Below are positions 40,532-50,295 of a stretch of DNA of 64,000 bases, in pieces. The stretch covers positions 1 to 64,000 of the forward strand of contig JAWLED010000001.1 of NCBI GenBank assembly GCA_041686235.1, given 5' to 3'. Under the pieces are notes generated by a model. That model saw only the letters and a program-made list of their open reading frames with translations. It made no database searches and had not been told where the DNA came from. This DNA comes from JAAAOH01 sp041686235. Lineage in GTDB: Bacteria > Spirochaetota > Spirochaetia > DSM-27196 > PWMO01. How positions within the stretch are numbered: the first letter of the stretch is position 1; each line of letters begins with the position of its first letter. The translations under genes and the position numbers were made by a program.

Positions 40532-41227
40532 ATGAAAAGTATACGAATCATCAGTATAACAATCGTTCTGGTACTGGCGGTCACCGGCATGGCGGTCGGC
40601 CAGAATTTCCTGACCGATAATCCGTACTACGAAGAGGCCCAAGAGCTCCGCCGGCAAGCCGAGCAGGCCATCGAGGACGGCGACTACGAGGAATCGGTCG
40701 AGCTGTCCGAAGAAGCGCAAGAGCTCACACAACAGGCACGCGAGTGGGCCCAACGGCAACTTCTGCGCTATCAGGCGAACTCGTGGACCAACCGGGCTCA
40801 AGAACGTCTACAAGAAGCAAAGGATTGGGATGCCGAGGAACACTTCCCAGACGAGTTCGAAAACGCCGGCGAGTTCTATGATGAAGCAGAGTCGCTGTTC
40901 TCGGACGAGGAGTATGAGGAAAGCATTCAGGCCTCGCGAAACGTGATCGCCGCACTCGAAGACATACGGCGGGTAGAGAAGACTCAGGAAGACCTCAAGC
41001 CCCGATACTATGAGGTACGCCTCATCCCCGACCGTCGCGACTGCTTCTGGCGGATTGCCGAATATGAGTTTATCTATGACGACCCGTGGGAATGGCGCAG
41101 AATCTACGAGGCAAACAAAGATAAGCTTCCCGATCCCGATAACCCCGACCTGATTCTTCCGGGCACGAGGCTGCGCATCCCGAGTATGGAAGGTGAACAG
41201 CGCTCCGGAACCTACGAGCCCGAATAA
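40532..41227 (+). CDS. Secreted protein with helical repeats and C-terminal LysM-like domain
   Basis: A 231-residue protein with a signal peptide (MKSIRIISITIVLVLAVTGM, cleavage near AVGQ). Helical repeats follow (YYEEAQELRRQAEQAIEDGD; EFYDEAESLFSDEEYEESI). The C-terminal domain YYEVRLIPDRRDCFWRIAEY then EWRRIYEANKDKLPDPDNPD and LPGTRLRIP matches the LysM pattern (I-A, IYEANK, LxPGxxLxIP). LysM binds N-acetylglucosamine glycans, so it is probably anchored to peptidoglycan. It is co-transcribed with the lipoprotein upstream. Confidence 0.75.
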   Translation: MKSIRIISITIVLVLAVTGMAVGQNFLTDNPYYEEAQELRRQAEQAIEDGDYEESVELSEEAQELTQQAREWAQRQLLRYQANSWTNRAQERLQEAKDWDAEEHFPDEFENAGEFYDEAESLFSDEEYEESIQASRNVIAALEDIRRVEKTQEDLKPRYYEVRLIPDRRDCFWRIAEYEFIYDDPWEWRRIYEANKDKLPDPDNPDLILPGTRLRIPSMEGEQRSGTYEPE

Positions 41228-41278
41228 CAAACACCCGGCGCCCCTGTTGGCGCGCCGAAGCAAAACGGTCGACATCCC

Positions 41279-41305
41279 AAGCGCGGGGCGTAAAGCCCCG
41301 CGCTT
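41279..41305 (+). terminator. Strong hairpin between the LysM gene and the transaldolase gene
   Basis: A perfect 11-bp stem AAGCGCGGGGC (41279-41289) / GCCCCGCGCTT (41295-41305) with a 5-base loop, 51 bases after the LysM stop. The T run after it is absent (GATTCC), so termination strength is uncertain. Confidence 0.55.
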
Positions 41306-41349
41306 GATTCCGCCCTCATCGGCGCGTATATTCAGACGAGGGGGAAGGC

Positions 41350-42588
41350 ATGTCGACGATCGATAGCGCAACCATAGATAAGGTAAAAGAGCTCGTCAAA
41401 AAGGATATCACGCTTGGTGCCCCGCGGGAGAGCGGCACTACGGATGAGTTCTGGCAGCGCCTGCGAGCAACAGGAACGGAACTGTGGCTGGACACCGGCG
41501 ACATGGAAGCGGCCTCAGAGCTGTGGACCGCCGAGATGACCGCCCTCACAACCAATAACACCCTGCTCAACAAAGAAATACAGAAAGGCATATATGACGA
41601 TTTCATCGGCGAGGCTGCCGGCATACTCGGCAACCTCGATCATGCTCAGAAGATTTTCGAGATCGGCTTTATTCTCAACGCCCGCCATGGTCTGAGACTG
41701 GTAGAGACGTTCGGCGGCGATGTCAGTGTCGAGCTCCATACCGACCTCGCCCACGATTTTGATGGAATCATTCACTATGGCCGCCGGTTTCACGAAATCG
41801 AGCCGGACCGATTCATTGTCAAGGTACCCCTGACCGCTACCGGCCTTCTCGGCGCGCGCAAGCTCCGCGAAGAGGGCATTCGTGTCAACTTTACCCTCGA
41901 GTTCTCCGCGCGCCAGAACGCGGTGGTGGCGGCGGCCGCCAAACCGAACTACTGCAACGTTTTTCTCGGCCGCCTCAACGCATATGTTACCGACAATGGA
42001 CTCGGCGACGGGGTCAACGTGGGAGAAAAGGCGACCATTGCCTCACAAAATGTCGTCCGCGAGATAACCGCGGGACGGGCCGTGCCCACGAAACAAATCG
42101 CGGCGAGCCTGCGCAGCGGCGATCAAGTCGGCAAGCTCGCGGGAGTCGACGTCTTTACCATGCCGACGAAGGTGGCCAAAGAAGCCCGTGAAACGCTACA
42201 GGCCGATTTCACCTCACAATTGAACACCGACTATCAAGTGGAGCTCAACCCGGGAATTGATCAGTCCGAGGTGCGCATAGAGAAGCTGTGGGAGGTCGAC
42301 GAGAACGTACGACGTTTTGCACGGAGCCTCGACGAAGACACGCCCGAGACCGCAGAGGCACTTACCGAGCGGGCGGCCGAGATGGGTTTGACCGATATGT
42401 TTCCGCGAATAACCACCTCGGAGATGGAGCAGATCACCTCAGACGGAAAGATTCCCAAGCATGAGCGATGGAGCTCCCGCATAAAGGCAGGGGATCTCGC
42501 CGCAGACACGCTACTCAACCTCGCCGGGTTGGCGTCTTTTACACAAGACCAGAAAGCGTTAGATGAGCGCATCGCAGGGCTCATTTAG
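41350..42588 (+). CDS. Transaldolase-family protein
   Basis: About 412 residues, TIM barrel, probably transaldolase of the pentose phosphate pathway. Features are ELWLDTGDMEAASELWTAEM, where Asp is in the usual D-x-G/A-N-like position, TALTTNNTLLNKEI, and the Schiff-base lysine region FIVKVPLTATGLLGAR. GIRVNFTLEFSARQNAV follows, then NVFLGRLNAYV. It is longer than the 220-residue short class and closer to the long class, with an extra C-terminal helical part. ATG 41350 is preceded by GGGGGAAGG. Subfamily and exact substrate are not certain. Confidence 0.82.
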   Translation: MSTIDSATIDKVKELVKKDITLGAPRESGTTDEFWQRLRATGTELWLDTGDMEAASELWTAEMTALTTNNTLLNKEIQKGIYDDFIGEAAGILGNLDHAQKIFEIGFILNARHGLRLVETFGGDVSVELHTDLAHDFDGIIHYGRRFHEIEPDRFIVKVPLTATGLLGARKLREEGIRVNFTLEFSARQNAVVAAAAKPNYCNVFLGRLNAYVTDNGLGDGVNVGEKATIASQNVVREITAGRAVPTKQIAASLRSGDQVGKLAGVDVFTMPTKVAKEARETLQADFTSQLNTDYQVELNPGIDQSEVRIEKLWEVDENVRRFARSLDEDTPETAEALTERAAEMGLTDMFPRITTSEMEQITSDGKIPKHERWSSRIKAGDLAADTLLNLAGLASFTQDQKALDERIAGLI

Positions 42589-42615
42589 CGAGTCCGACTC
42601 GCCCGGGGTCTCCTT

Positions 42616-44253
42616 CTATTCGGTTTTGAACCGTTCGACCTTTTCCACGATGCGGGTGATGTTCTGCGCGTTCTTCCGGCCGTTCTGTGAAATCGTTCGG
42701 ACCGCCTCGTTGATCCGACTAATATCATCGCCGATGCCGTTCATCGACTCGTTCACTTCCTTCGAAACGCTCGAGACCGTTTCGATATTGCCGTTTACAC
42801 TCTGAGCGCTCGTGTCGATCTCCTGCGAGGCCGATTTGACCTCGTTGGACAGCTCGTCGATGCTCTGCAGCGACTTGAGCACTTCCGAGCTTGCCACCGA
42901 TTGCTCGTTCATGGACGCCACGATCTCGGCCATGGAGTCCACTACTTGCTGAATGTCTTCGACGATTTTCTCGAACGACTCGCCGGCGGCCCGATTGCTT
43001 TCGCCGGCAAAATTGACCTTTTCTACTTCGGACTTCAGCGTCGAGCTGATGGTCTTTGCGTTTTCGGCGGTCTGCTCGGCGAGGTTTCTGATCTCTTCGG
43101 CCACGACCGCAAAGCCCTTCCCCGCCTCTCCGGCATGTGCCGCCTCGATCGCCGCGTTCATCGACAGAAGGTTGGTCTGCCCCGCTATCGTGTTTATGAC
43201 GTCGATCGCCGAGAGTATCTCGTTGGTGGAAGACTCAATACTTCCGATCGCCTCCACCGACTCGTTCATCTTCTCGTAGCCGGAGCGAGCCATGTCGAGC
43301 AGGCTGTTTGCCAGCTCTTTGCGTTGTCCCGCTATGTTGACAAGATTGTTGATGGAGGAGTTCATCTGCTCCACCGCCGCCACCGCATCGGAAACCGACG
43401 AGGCTTGGTTGCTCACCGAGCCGGCGAGCGAAGAAATGGAGGCGGAAATCTGATTGACGGCGGACGCCGATTGTTGGATTTCCGAGTCCAAGGTCTCGAT
43501 CTGCGTTTTTACGCTCAACACCGAGGCGGATATCCGCTCGAGATGCCCGGCCGACTCTTGCGCACTGGAGTTGAGCTGCTCCCCGCTCTCCATCGTTTCT
43601 TGCGCGGCCTCTTTGGTCGCTTGCACCACCGAGCGAATGTTATCCACAAACGCGTTAAACGCGTCCGCAATTTCGCCGACCTCGTCGCGAGACTTCGTTT
43701 CGAGGCGGGCGGTAAGATCTCCCTCATGGCCCGATATGCCGCGCAGGTTGGACCGCAGCGCCCGCAACGGGCGCACGAGGCTAAATGCAAGAAAGGCGTA
43801 TGTCACGACCACCATGGCGATAACGATGATCAGCGTCAGTCCGAGTATATTGACGATGTAGGAGCGCAGTCCCGTTTCGATGGCCGAAACGTCGAGCCGG
43901 ACGCGGACACCGTTTTCCACGTAGGTCATCGTCTCGTCCTCGATTTCCATTTCGGCTTCCTCGCTCACAGCCGCCGCTTCGATATCGATAAGCTCGAGCT
44001 CAGAGAGCCGAGACCGAAGAGCCTCCACGTAGTCGGGATCCTCGAGGCGGTCGCGGTCCACCGCCCGCACGATGACTTCCGACTCGAAACGAAAGTGATC
44101 GACAAGCCGATCGTACTCGGAAAACGCGGAGAAGACGAGAATCACGAGTTCCACCAACAGAAGCGACGCGGCAAGAATCGCGATGATCTTTACGCTTATG
44201 CGCCGATGTAACGCTCCCCCCGTGCCTGATTCCGACGAAGCCGGCGTTTCCAT
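42616..44253 (-). CDS. Methyl-accepting chemotaxis protein
   Basis: Transmembrane chemoreceptor of about 545 residues. TM1 is near residues 20-42, a short extracytoplasmic sensor of about 90 residues follows, and TM2 is near 132-155. A HAMP domain comes next (SLVRPLRALRSNLRGISGHE), then the long coiled-coil signalling domain. The hairpin tip is intact: NTIAGQTNLLSMNAAIEAAH then AGEAGKGFAVVAEEIRNLAE. Glu/Gln-rich heptads suggest methylation sites. ATG 44253 has GGAG upstream. The ligand is unknown. It is the next gene after valS on the same strand, 50 bases on. Confidence 0.95.
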   Translation of the reverse strand: METPASSESGTGGALHRRISVKIIAILAASLLLVELVILVFSAFSEYDRLVDHFRFESEVIVRAVDRDRLEDPDYVEALRSRLSELELIDIEAAAVSEEAEMEIEDETMTYVENGVRVRLDVSAIETGLRSYIVNILGLTLIIVIAMVVVTYAFLAFSLVRPLRALRSNLRGISGHEGDLTARLETKSRDEVGEIADAFNAFVDNIRSVVQATKEAAQETMESGEQLNSSAQESAGHLERISASVLSVKTQIETLDSEIQQSASAVNQISASISSLAGSVSNQASSVSDAVAAVEQMNSSINNLVNIAGQRKELANSLLDMARSGYEKMNESVEAIGSIESSTNEILSAIDVINTIAGQTNLLSMNAAIEAAHAGEAGKGFAVVAEEIRNLAEQTAENAKTISSTLKSEVEKVNFAGESNRAAGESFEKIVEDIQQVVDSMAEIVASMNEQSVASSEVLKSLQSIDELSNEVKSASQEIDTSAQSVNGNIETVSSVSKEVNESMNGIGDDISRINEAVRTISQNGRKNAQNITRIVEKVERFKTE

Positions 44254-44303
44254 AATCACCATCTCCTTTTCCTTCGTTCGAGCCGAATCCGGATCGAGCT
44301 ACA

Positions 44304-46973
44304 TCAGACCTTGAGGTCGGCAAGATACGTATCTAGTTTCTCGACCTGACGCGACAGTTCCTGTTCCTTTTCTCGCTCTTTGTTGACCACGTCCTCACCG
44401 GCGTTTTGCAGAAAGCCCGGGTTATCGAGCTTGCGCCGCGTGTTTTCGAGCTGCTTTGCCGCTTTCTGCCGGTTCTTCTCGAGCCTCGTAACTTGGGCTT
44501 CTACGTCGACGACGTCTCGCACATACACATACACTTCGAATCCGACCCCGACCAGGGCAACACTGCCCTCACGACTCGGTTGCTCATCTACGAAACCGAT
44601 CTCTTCGGCGCCGGTAAGCATGCTCACGAGCTCTACATGCTCGCGAAGGAACTCGCCCCCGCCGAAATCAGCTTCGAACGTAATTTCGAACGAGATGCGC
44701 TTGGCCGGCGGAATGGTAAACTCACTGCGGAGGGTGCGAATCAGTCGGACGAGCTCTTGCAACGACTCGAACCGGGAGTTGATCTCCGGAGCCGACCGCT
44801 CATCGTTTGGCTGCGGGTAAGACGCAACAATCGCGCTCTCGGCCTTACCGCCGAAGTCCGGCAGTTGAGTGAAGATTTCTTCGGTAATAAACGACATGAA
44901 CGGGTGGAGGAGTCTCAGGCTCTCTTCCAAGACGTATATGAGAAGCGACACGCCGCGGTCCTTCTCGGCCTCGTCGTCTGAGTACAGCGAGAGCTTGGAC
45001 GCCTCGATGTACCAGTCGCAGAAGTCGCTCCAGAAGAACTCATAAACCGCCTGAGCGGCGCTGCTAAAGCGGTACGCTTCCATGCTGCGGCGCACCTCCA
45101 CCGCAGCCTCATTGAGCCGGTGGTAGATCCACCGGTCGACGTCGGTGAAAGAAAGCTCGTCGGCCGGCACCAGGGTGCGCCCGTGGAGGTTCATGAGAAT
45201 GTAGCGAGAGGCGTTCCAGATCTTGTTGGCGAACTTCGAGCCGAAGTGAAAATCGTCTTTCTCGAGGAGGATGTCCTGACCGGAGGTTGCCAGAAACGCC
45301 AGGGTGAACTTGTGCGCATCAGCGCCGAACTCGTTGACCACATCCAGCGGGTCAATGCCGTTTCCGAGAGACTTCGACATCTTTTGGCCCTGCTTATCGC
45401 GGATCAGACCGGTGATGTAGATGTCTCGAAACGGAGCCTGACCCATAAACTCCATGGACGCCATGATCATGCGGGCGACCCAGAAAAAGATGATGTCATA
45501 GGCGGTCACCAGGGTGCTCGTCGGGAAAAACACCTCGAGGTCTTCGGTTTGCTCCGGCCATCCCAGCGTCGAGAAGGGCCACAACCACGAAGAGAACCAG
45601 GTATCGAGCACGTCCTCGTCCTGTACGAGGTTACGCCCTGCGTTTTCGGGTTTCTCGGTGGGATCCTCGCGCGAGACGATCATCTCTCCGCTGTCCTGGT
45701 CGTACCAAACCGGTATGCGATGGCCCCACCACAGTTGGCGGGATATGCACCAGTCGCGAATGTTTTCGAGCCACGCGGTATAGGTGTTTTCCCATCGCTT
45801 GGGGTAAAAGCGCACCTCCCCGCGCTTCCACGCACCGAGCGCCTTGTCCGCGAGCGGCCGCATCCTTACGAACCACTGTTCGGAGAGGTAGGGCTCGATG
45901 ACCGAATTGCAGCGATAACAGTGGCCGATTTGATGCGGGTTGTCTTCGTCGCCGAGATAGTAGCCCTGCTCTTTGAGGTCCTCGACCACCTTCGCCCGCG
46001 CGTCTTTGACGCTGAGATCGCGGTAGCGCTCCGGCACGTTCTCGTTGAGCGTTCCGTCGGGGTTGAGGATGTTAAGTAACTCCAACTCGTGACGCCGGGC
46101 AATGTCGTAGTCGTTTTGATCGTGTCCCGGGGTTATCTTTACCGCGCCGGAGCCGAACTCCATGTCCACGTACTCGTCGGCGATAACAGGAAGACTCCGC
46201 CCCACCAGCGGCAGGGTCACCCGCTTACCGACAACATTGCTGTAGCGGCCGTCTTCGGGATGCACCGCAACCGCCATGTCGCCGAGCATGGATTCCGGTC
46301 TCGTGGTTGCAATCTCAATGTTTCCCGAGCCGTCCTCCAAGGGGTAGGTGTAGCGATAGAGCTTGCCGGCCTCCTCCCAGTGAACGACCTCATCGTCGGA
46401 AAGGGCGGTACCGCAGGAGGGACACCAGTTGACCAGATAGTATCCGCGGTAAATGAGGTCACGCTCGTAGAGCGTCACGAACACCTCATTCACCGCCCGC
46501 GATAGTCCCTCGTCCAGGGTGAAGCGCTCCCGGCTCCAATCGCAGGAGGCGCCGATCCGCTCGAGCTGACGCGTGATGACCTTGTGATGCTCTTCCTTTA
46601 CCTTCCAGGTTTCCTCGACGAACTTCTCTCGCCCGAGGTCGTACTTATCGATACCCCGCTCACGCAGCTTGCGATCCACCACGTTCTGGGTGGCAATACC
46701 GGCATGATCGGTACCCGGCACCCACAACGTCGGCTCGCCGAGCATACGGTGGTAGCGCACGAGGACGTCCTGCAGGCTGTTGTTGAGCCCGTGGCCCATA
46801 TGGAGCACACCGGTGACGTTGGGGGGCGGAATGACGATGACGAAGGGATTGCCCTTGGCCGAGACCTCGCTCGGATCGCCCGGGGAAAAATAGCCGCGCT
46901 CCTTCCACATCGCGTAGATGCGATCCTCGAATTCCTTGTGGTTGAAGCTCTTTGCAAGCTCGACCGCCTTCAT
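44304..46973 (-). CDS. valS: Valyl-tRNA synthetase
   Basis: Class I synthetase of about 889 residues. The HIGH motif is HMGH (residues 58-61) and KMSKS is KMSKSLGNG (about residue 530). The editing domain shows GSGAVKITPGHDQNDY, and a C-terminal coiled-coil tRNA-binding arm has the heptads LEKNRQKAAKQLENTRRKLD. ATG 46973 is chosen because the promoter (47002-47030) lies upstream of it and AAGGAG precedes it; an extension to 47039 is possible in frame but overlaps the promoter. Confidence 0.96.
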   Translation of the reverse strand: MKAVELAKSFNHKEFEDRIYAMWKERGYFSPGDPSEVSAKGNPFVIVIPPPNVTGVLHMGHGLNNSLQDVLVRYHRMLGEPTLWVPGTDHAGIATQNVVDRKLRERGIDKYDLGREKFVEETWKVKEEHHKVITRQLERIGASCDWSRERFTLDEGLSRAVNEVFVTLYERDLIYRGYYLVNWCPSCGTALSDDEVVHWEEAGKLYRYTYPLEDGSGNIEIATTRPESMLGDMAVAVHPEDGRYSNVVGKRVTLPLVGRSLPVIADEYVDMEFGSGAVKITPGHDQNDYDIARRHELELLNILNPDGTLNENVPERYRDLSVKDARAKVVEDLKEQGYYLGDEDNPHQIGHCYRCNSVIEPYLSEQWFVRMRPLADKALGAWKRGEVRFYPKRWENTYTAWLENIRDWCISRQLWWGHRIPVWYDQDSGEMIVSREDPTEKPENAGRNLVQDEDVLDTWFSSWLWPFSTLGWPEQTEDLEVFFPTSTLVTAYDIIFFWVARMIMASMEFMGQAPFRDIYITGLIRDKQGQKMSKSLGNGIDPLDVVNEFGADAHKFTLAFLATSGQDILLEKDDFHFGSKFANKIWNASRYILMNLHGRTLVPADELSFTDVDRWIYHRLNEAAVEVRRSMEAYRFSSAAQAVYEFFWSDFCDWYIEASKLSLYSDDEAEKDRGVSLLIYVLEESLRLLHPFMSFITEEIFTQLPDFGGKAESAIVASYPQPNDERSAPEINSRFESLQELVRLIRTLRSEFTIPPAKRISFEITFEADFGGGEFLREHVELVSMLTGAEEIGFVDEQPSREGSVALVGVGFEVYVYVRDVVDVEAQVTRLEKNRQKAAKQLENTRRKLDNPGFLQNAGEDVVNKEREKEQELSRQVEKLDTYLADLKV

Positions 46974-47001
46974 GCACGCTCCTTCAAACGGTGGTGGCGC
47001 T

Positions 47002-47030
47002 ATCATACTCAATTTGTCGTCACTCTTCAA
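47002..47030 (-). promoter_or_regulatory. Promoter of valS
   Basis: On the minus strand: -35 TTGAAG (47025-47030), 17-bp spacer, -10 TATGAT (47002-47007), about 28 bases upstream of ATG 46973. Confidence 0.65.
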
Positions 47031-47113
47031 TGTGGCCATACCTGCAGCTACAGACCGCCCCGATGCGGGTCTCGCCGGACCTTTCGCGGGGTGTCCACAA
47101 GCGCCACGACCAA

Positions 47114-47156
47114 AAAAGCGGTCGGACCCGGCTCATTAGTGGGTGTAACCGCTTTT
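47114..47156. other. Inverted repeat upstream of topA
   Basis: Arms AAAAGCGGT (47114-47122) and ACCGCTTTT (47148-47156) are separated by 25 bases, in the divergent region between valS and topA. It could be an operator or a weak hairpin. No clear topA promoter was found; TTGACC at 47163-47168 has no good -10. Confidence 0.4.
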
Positions 47157-47199
47157 CTCTATTGACCAATTGCCGATATTTTGCAACATGACGGTCCAT

Positions 47200-49764
47200 A
47201 TGTCGGAACGTGTACTCGTCATTGTCGAATCACCAACCAAAGCGCGGACCATAAAGCGCTTCTTGCCCAAGAACTATCACGTAGAGGCCAGCATCGGTCA
47301 TGTGCGTGATCTTCCACAACGTGCCTCCGATGTACCGAAGCGGCTAAAACAAGAGGATTGGGCCCGCCTCGGCATCGACGTCGAGAACGATTTCACGCCT
47401 CTCTATATCCTGCCCAAGGGCAAGACGAAGATCATTCGCGAGCTCAAAGCCAAGCTCAAGGAATCGGATGCGCTCGTGCTCGCCACCGACGAAGACAGAG
47501 AAGGAGAGAGCATCTCGTGGCACCTCGTAGAGGTTCTCAAGCCGAAGGTGCCGATCCGGCGCATGGTTTTCCACGAGATCACCAAAAACGCCATCGAAGA
47601 GTCGCTGGAGAATTACCGTGAAATCGACATGAGCCTGGTCAAGGCCCAGGAAACCCGTCGAATCCTCGACCGGCTCTATGGATTTACCCTCTCTCCGCTG
47701 GTGTGGAAAAAGATTGCCTACGGCCTTTCGGCAGGTCGCGTGCAGTCCCCGGGTCTCAGGCTCATCGTGGAACGTGAGCGAGAGCGCATCCGCTTCAATA
47801 AATCGGTGTACTGGGACCTCAAAGCGGAGCTCAGCTCTCCCAAGGATGAGGCCGGGGCCGTTTTCGAGGCCCGACTGGCAACCGTAGACGGAAAGCGGGT
47901 AGCCGGCGGAAAGGACTTCGACTCCACCACCGGTGAGCTGTCGAAGGCCGACGTTCGCGTCCTCAGTAAGGAAGAAGCCGAGGCCCTCACCGAAAAGCTT
48001 AAACAAACCGATTGGACGGTCAAAGAGGTCACCGAAAAGGAAACGACCTCCCGCCCGGCGCCGCCGTTCATTACCTCCTCTTTGCAACAAGAGGCAAACC
48101 GCAAGCTCGGCATGTCCGCGCGAGACACAATGCGCACGGCCCAAAAACTCTACGAAGAGGGGCTCATCACCTACATGCGTACCGACTCGCCCCATCTGTC
48201 CGGCGAGGCAATCGGTGGCGCGCGTCGCACGGTGGAAGAACGCTACGGCGAGGAATATCTCTTTGAGCGGCCCCGCCAGTTCTCCTCGAAAGCCCGCGCC
48301 CAGGAGGCTCACGAGGCCATCAGGCCCGCCGGATCGGCGTTTACCGACCCGGCCCGCAGCAACCTCAGCGGGAAGGATCGCGCGCTCTACGAGATGATCT
48401 GGAAACGAACCCTTGCCACGCAAATGGCGGACGCAAAGAAGCTGCAGGTATCGGCCCGCATCGAGGCGGATGAGTGCGAGTTCACCGCCGGCGGGACGCG
48501 CATTCTCTTTCCAGGCTTTCTGCGCGTGTATGTGGAAGGTAAAGATGATCCGGATGCCGCCCTCGACGACAAAGAAGTCCTGCTTCCCGACCTGAGCGAG
48601 GGACAAAACCTCGACTTGCACGGACTCGAGCCCTTATATCATGAAACGAAGCCACCCGCGCGCTTCACCGAGGCGTCGCTCGTTCAGCGTCTCGAGCGCG
48701 AAGGCATCGGCCGGCCAAGCACCTACGCATCGATCATATCGACGCTCTATGAGCGCGGATATGTCCGCCGCCAAGGGACGGCCCTCGTACCCACGTTTAC
48801 CGGTTTTGCCGTTACACAGCTTCTCGAGCGTCATTTCCACTATCTCATCGAGTACGGGTTTACTTCGGCCATGGAAAACGCGCTCGACGAGATTGCCTAC
48901 GGCGAGCGCGACTCGCTGCAGTACCTCAAGGACTTCTATCTCGGGGAAAACGGTCTCAAGCAGCAGGTCGAGGAACGCGAGGGTGCGATCGACCCGACCG
49001 AGTCGCGCATGGTGTCTCTGCCCCAACTCCCGGAGAACACCGAAATCCGCGTAGGGCGCTACGGCCCCTATCTCGTACACCAGAGTGATGGGGAAGAAGC
49101 CGTCCATGCCTCCATTCCCGAGGAAGTTGCTCCGGCAGACCTCGACGAGCATGAAATACAAGAGCTCATCGAGCTGAGCAAGAACGGCCCGGAGCCCCTC
49201 GGTACGGACCCCGAAACCGGACTCGACGTGTATTGCCTCGTCGGCCGTTATGGGCCGTACGTACAACTCGGCGAGAAGAACGAAGGTGAGGAGAAGCCGA
49301 AACGGGCGAGTCTGCCGAAGGGCTCAAAACCGCGGGACATCGACCTGGAGTTTGCTCTCAAGCTTCTGAGCCTGCCGCGCAATCTCGGACCGCATCCGGA
49401 GACCGGCAAGGAGGTCCTCGCAAACAACGGACGGTTCGGCCCCTACGTCTTCCATGACGGGGAGTACCGCTCCTTGAAGAAAGACGACGACGTCTACACG
49501 ATCGACCTCGCGCGTGCGGTGGAGCTGCTCAAAGAAGAGAAAAAGGGCGGGCGCCGCTCCAAAAAAATCCGAGATCTCGGCACCGACCCCGAAAAGGAAA
49601 AGAAGGTCGCCGTCTACGACGGCAAGTACGGCCCCTACATTAAGTACGGGACCAAAAACGTGAGCCTTCCCGACGACAAAAAAGAGAAAGAGGCAATCGA
49701 GAAGCTGACCCTCGAGGAGGCCCTGAACATCGTAGCCGCCTCCTCCAAATCAAAGTCCAAGTAG
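47200..49764 (+). CDS. topA: DNA topoisomerase I
   Basis: Type IA topoisomerase of about 854 residues that relaxes negative supercoils. The Toprim domain has VLVIVESPTKARTI (Glu10) and ATDEDREGES (about residue 96). The catalytic Tyr is in LITYMRTDSPHLS (about Tyr325). The C-terminus has four copies of the Toprim C-terminal repeat type (GRYGPYL, GRYGPYV, GRFGPYV, GKYGPYI) and no Cys4 zinc fingers, unlike E. coli TopA. It ends in a Lys/Ser tail. The start is ATG 47200 or ATG 47188; neither has a good ribosome site, and 47200 gives the typical N-terminus. Confidence 0.95.
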   Translation: MSERVLVIVESPTKARTIKRFLPKNYHVEASIGHVRDLPQRASDVPKRLKQEDWARLGIDVENDFTPLYILPKGKTKIIRELKAKLKESDALVLATDEDREGESISWHLVEVLKPKVPIRRMVFHEITKNAIEESLENYREIDMSLVKAQETRRILDRLYGFTLSPLVWKKIAYGLSAGRVQSPGLRLIVERERERIRFNKSVYWDLKAELSSPKDEAGAVFEARLATVDGKRVAGGKDFDSTTGELSKADVRVLSKEEAEALTEKLKQTDWTVKEVTEKETTSRPAPPFITSSLQQEANRKLGMSARDTMRTAQKLYEEGLITYMRTDSPHLSGEAIGGARRTVEERYGEEYLFERPRQFSSKARAQEAHEAIRPAGSAFTDPARSNLSGKDRALYEMIWKRTLATQMADAKKLQVSARIEADECEFTAGGTRILFPGFLRVYVEGKDDPDAALDDKEVLLPDLSEGQNLDLHGLEPLYHETKPPARFTEASLVQRLEREGIGRPSTYASIISTLYERGYVRRQGTALVPTFTGFAVTQLLERHFHYLIEYGFTSAMENALDEIAYGERDSLQYLKDFYLGENGLKQQVEEREGAIDPTESRMVSLPQLPENTEIRVGRYGPYLVHQSDGEEAVHASIPEEVAPADLDEHEIQELIELSKNGPEPLGTDPETGLDVYCLVGRYGPYVQLGEKNEGEEKPKRASLPKGSKPRDIDLEFALKLLSLPRNLGPHPETGKEVLANNGRFGPYVFHDGEYRSLKKDDDVYTIDLARAVELLKEEKKGGRRSKKIRDLGTDPEKEKKVAVYDGKYGPYIKYGTKNVSLPDDKKEKEAIEKLTLEEALNIVAASSKSKSK

Positions 49765-49771
49765 GGCGGTC

Positions 49772-50272
49772 TCAGCTCCGCAGCTCTTCGGGCACCACCG
49801 GCGCGTTGGAAAACCCGTGCTTTTCGAAGTAGCGTTGATGATACCCTTCGGCGGGGTAAAAGGTGGTTGCGGGGGTAATCTCCGTCTGAACGGTGCCCTT
49901 GATTTTGCGAGGACCGTTCCCCGCTTCGAGCTCCGCCACCGCACGCTCGGCTGCGGCACGCTGCTCTTCGTTGCGATAGAAGACGGCCGAACGGTACTGT
50001 TCGCCGATATCAGGGCCCTGCCTGTTCTTCTGCGTCGGATCGTGTACCGTGAAAAACACGCGCAGCAGGTCCTCAAAGCTCACCTGCGCGGGATCGTACT
50101 CGATCTCCACGGTTTCGGCATGGCCGGTCGTACCGCTGCACACCTCTTCGTAGGTCGGGTGTTCCGTTTTGCCGCCGGTGTAGCCCGACCGCACGGACGA
50201 AACGCCCTTCACATTTCGGAACGCGTCTTCCACGCCCCAAAAACACCCTGCTGCAAATAGTGCCGTGTCCAT
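49772..50272 (-). CDS. msrA: Peptide-methionine (S)-S-oxide reductase MsrA
   Basis: Repairs oxidised methionine; about 166 residues. The catalytic Cys is in AAGCFWGVED, followed by GVSSVRSGYTGG and the YEEVCSGTTGHAETV motif. ATG 50272 has AGGA 5 nt upstream. The C-terminal recycling Cys of some MsrA proteins is not seen, so regeneration may use another thiol. It is the last gene of the minus-strand run after the cNBD regulator. Confidence 0.94.
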   Translation of the reverse strand: MDTALFAAGCFWGVEDAFRNVKGVSSVRSGYTGGKTEHPTYEEVCSGTTGHAETVEIEYDPAQVSFEDLLRVFFTVHDPTQKNRQGPDIGEQYRSAVFYRNEEQRAAAERAVAELEAGNGPRKIKGTVQTEITPATTFYPAEGYHQRYFEKHGFSNAPVVPEELRS

Positions 50273-50295
50273 AGTGTTCCTATTCAATTCGAATC

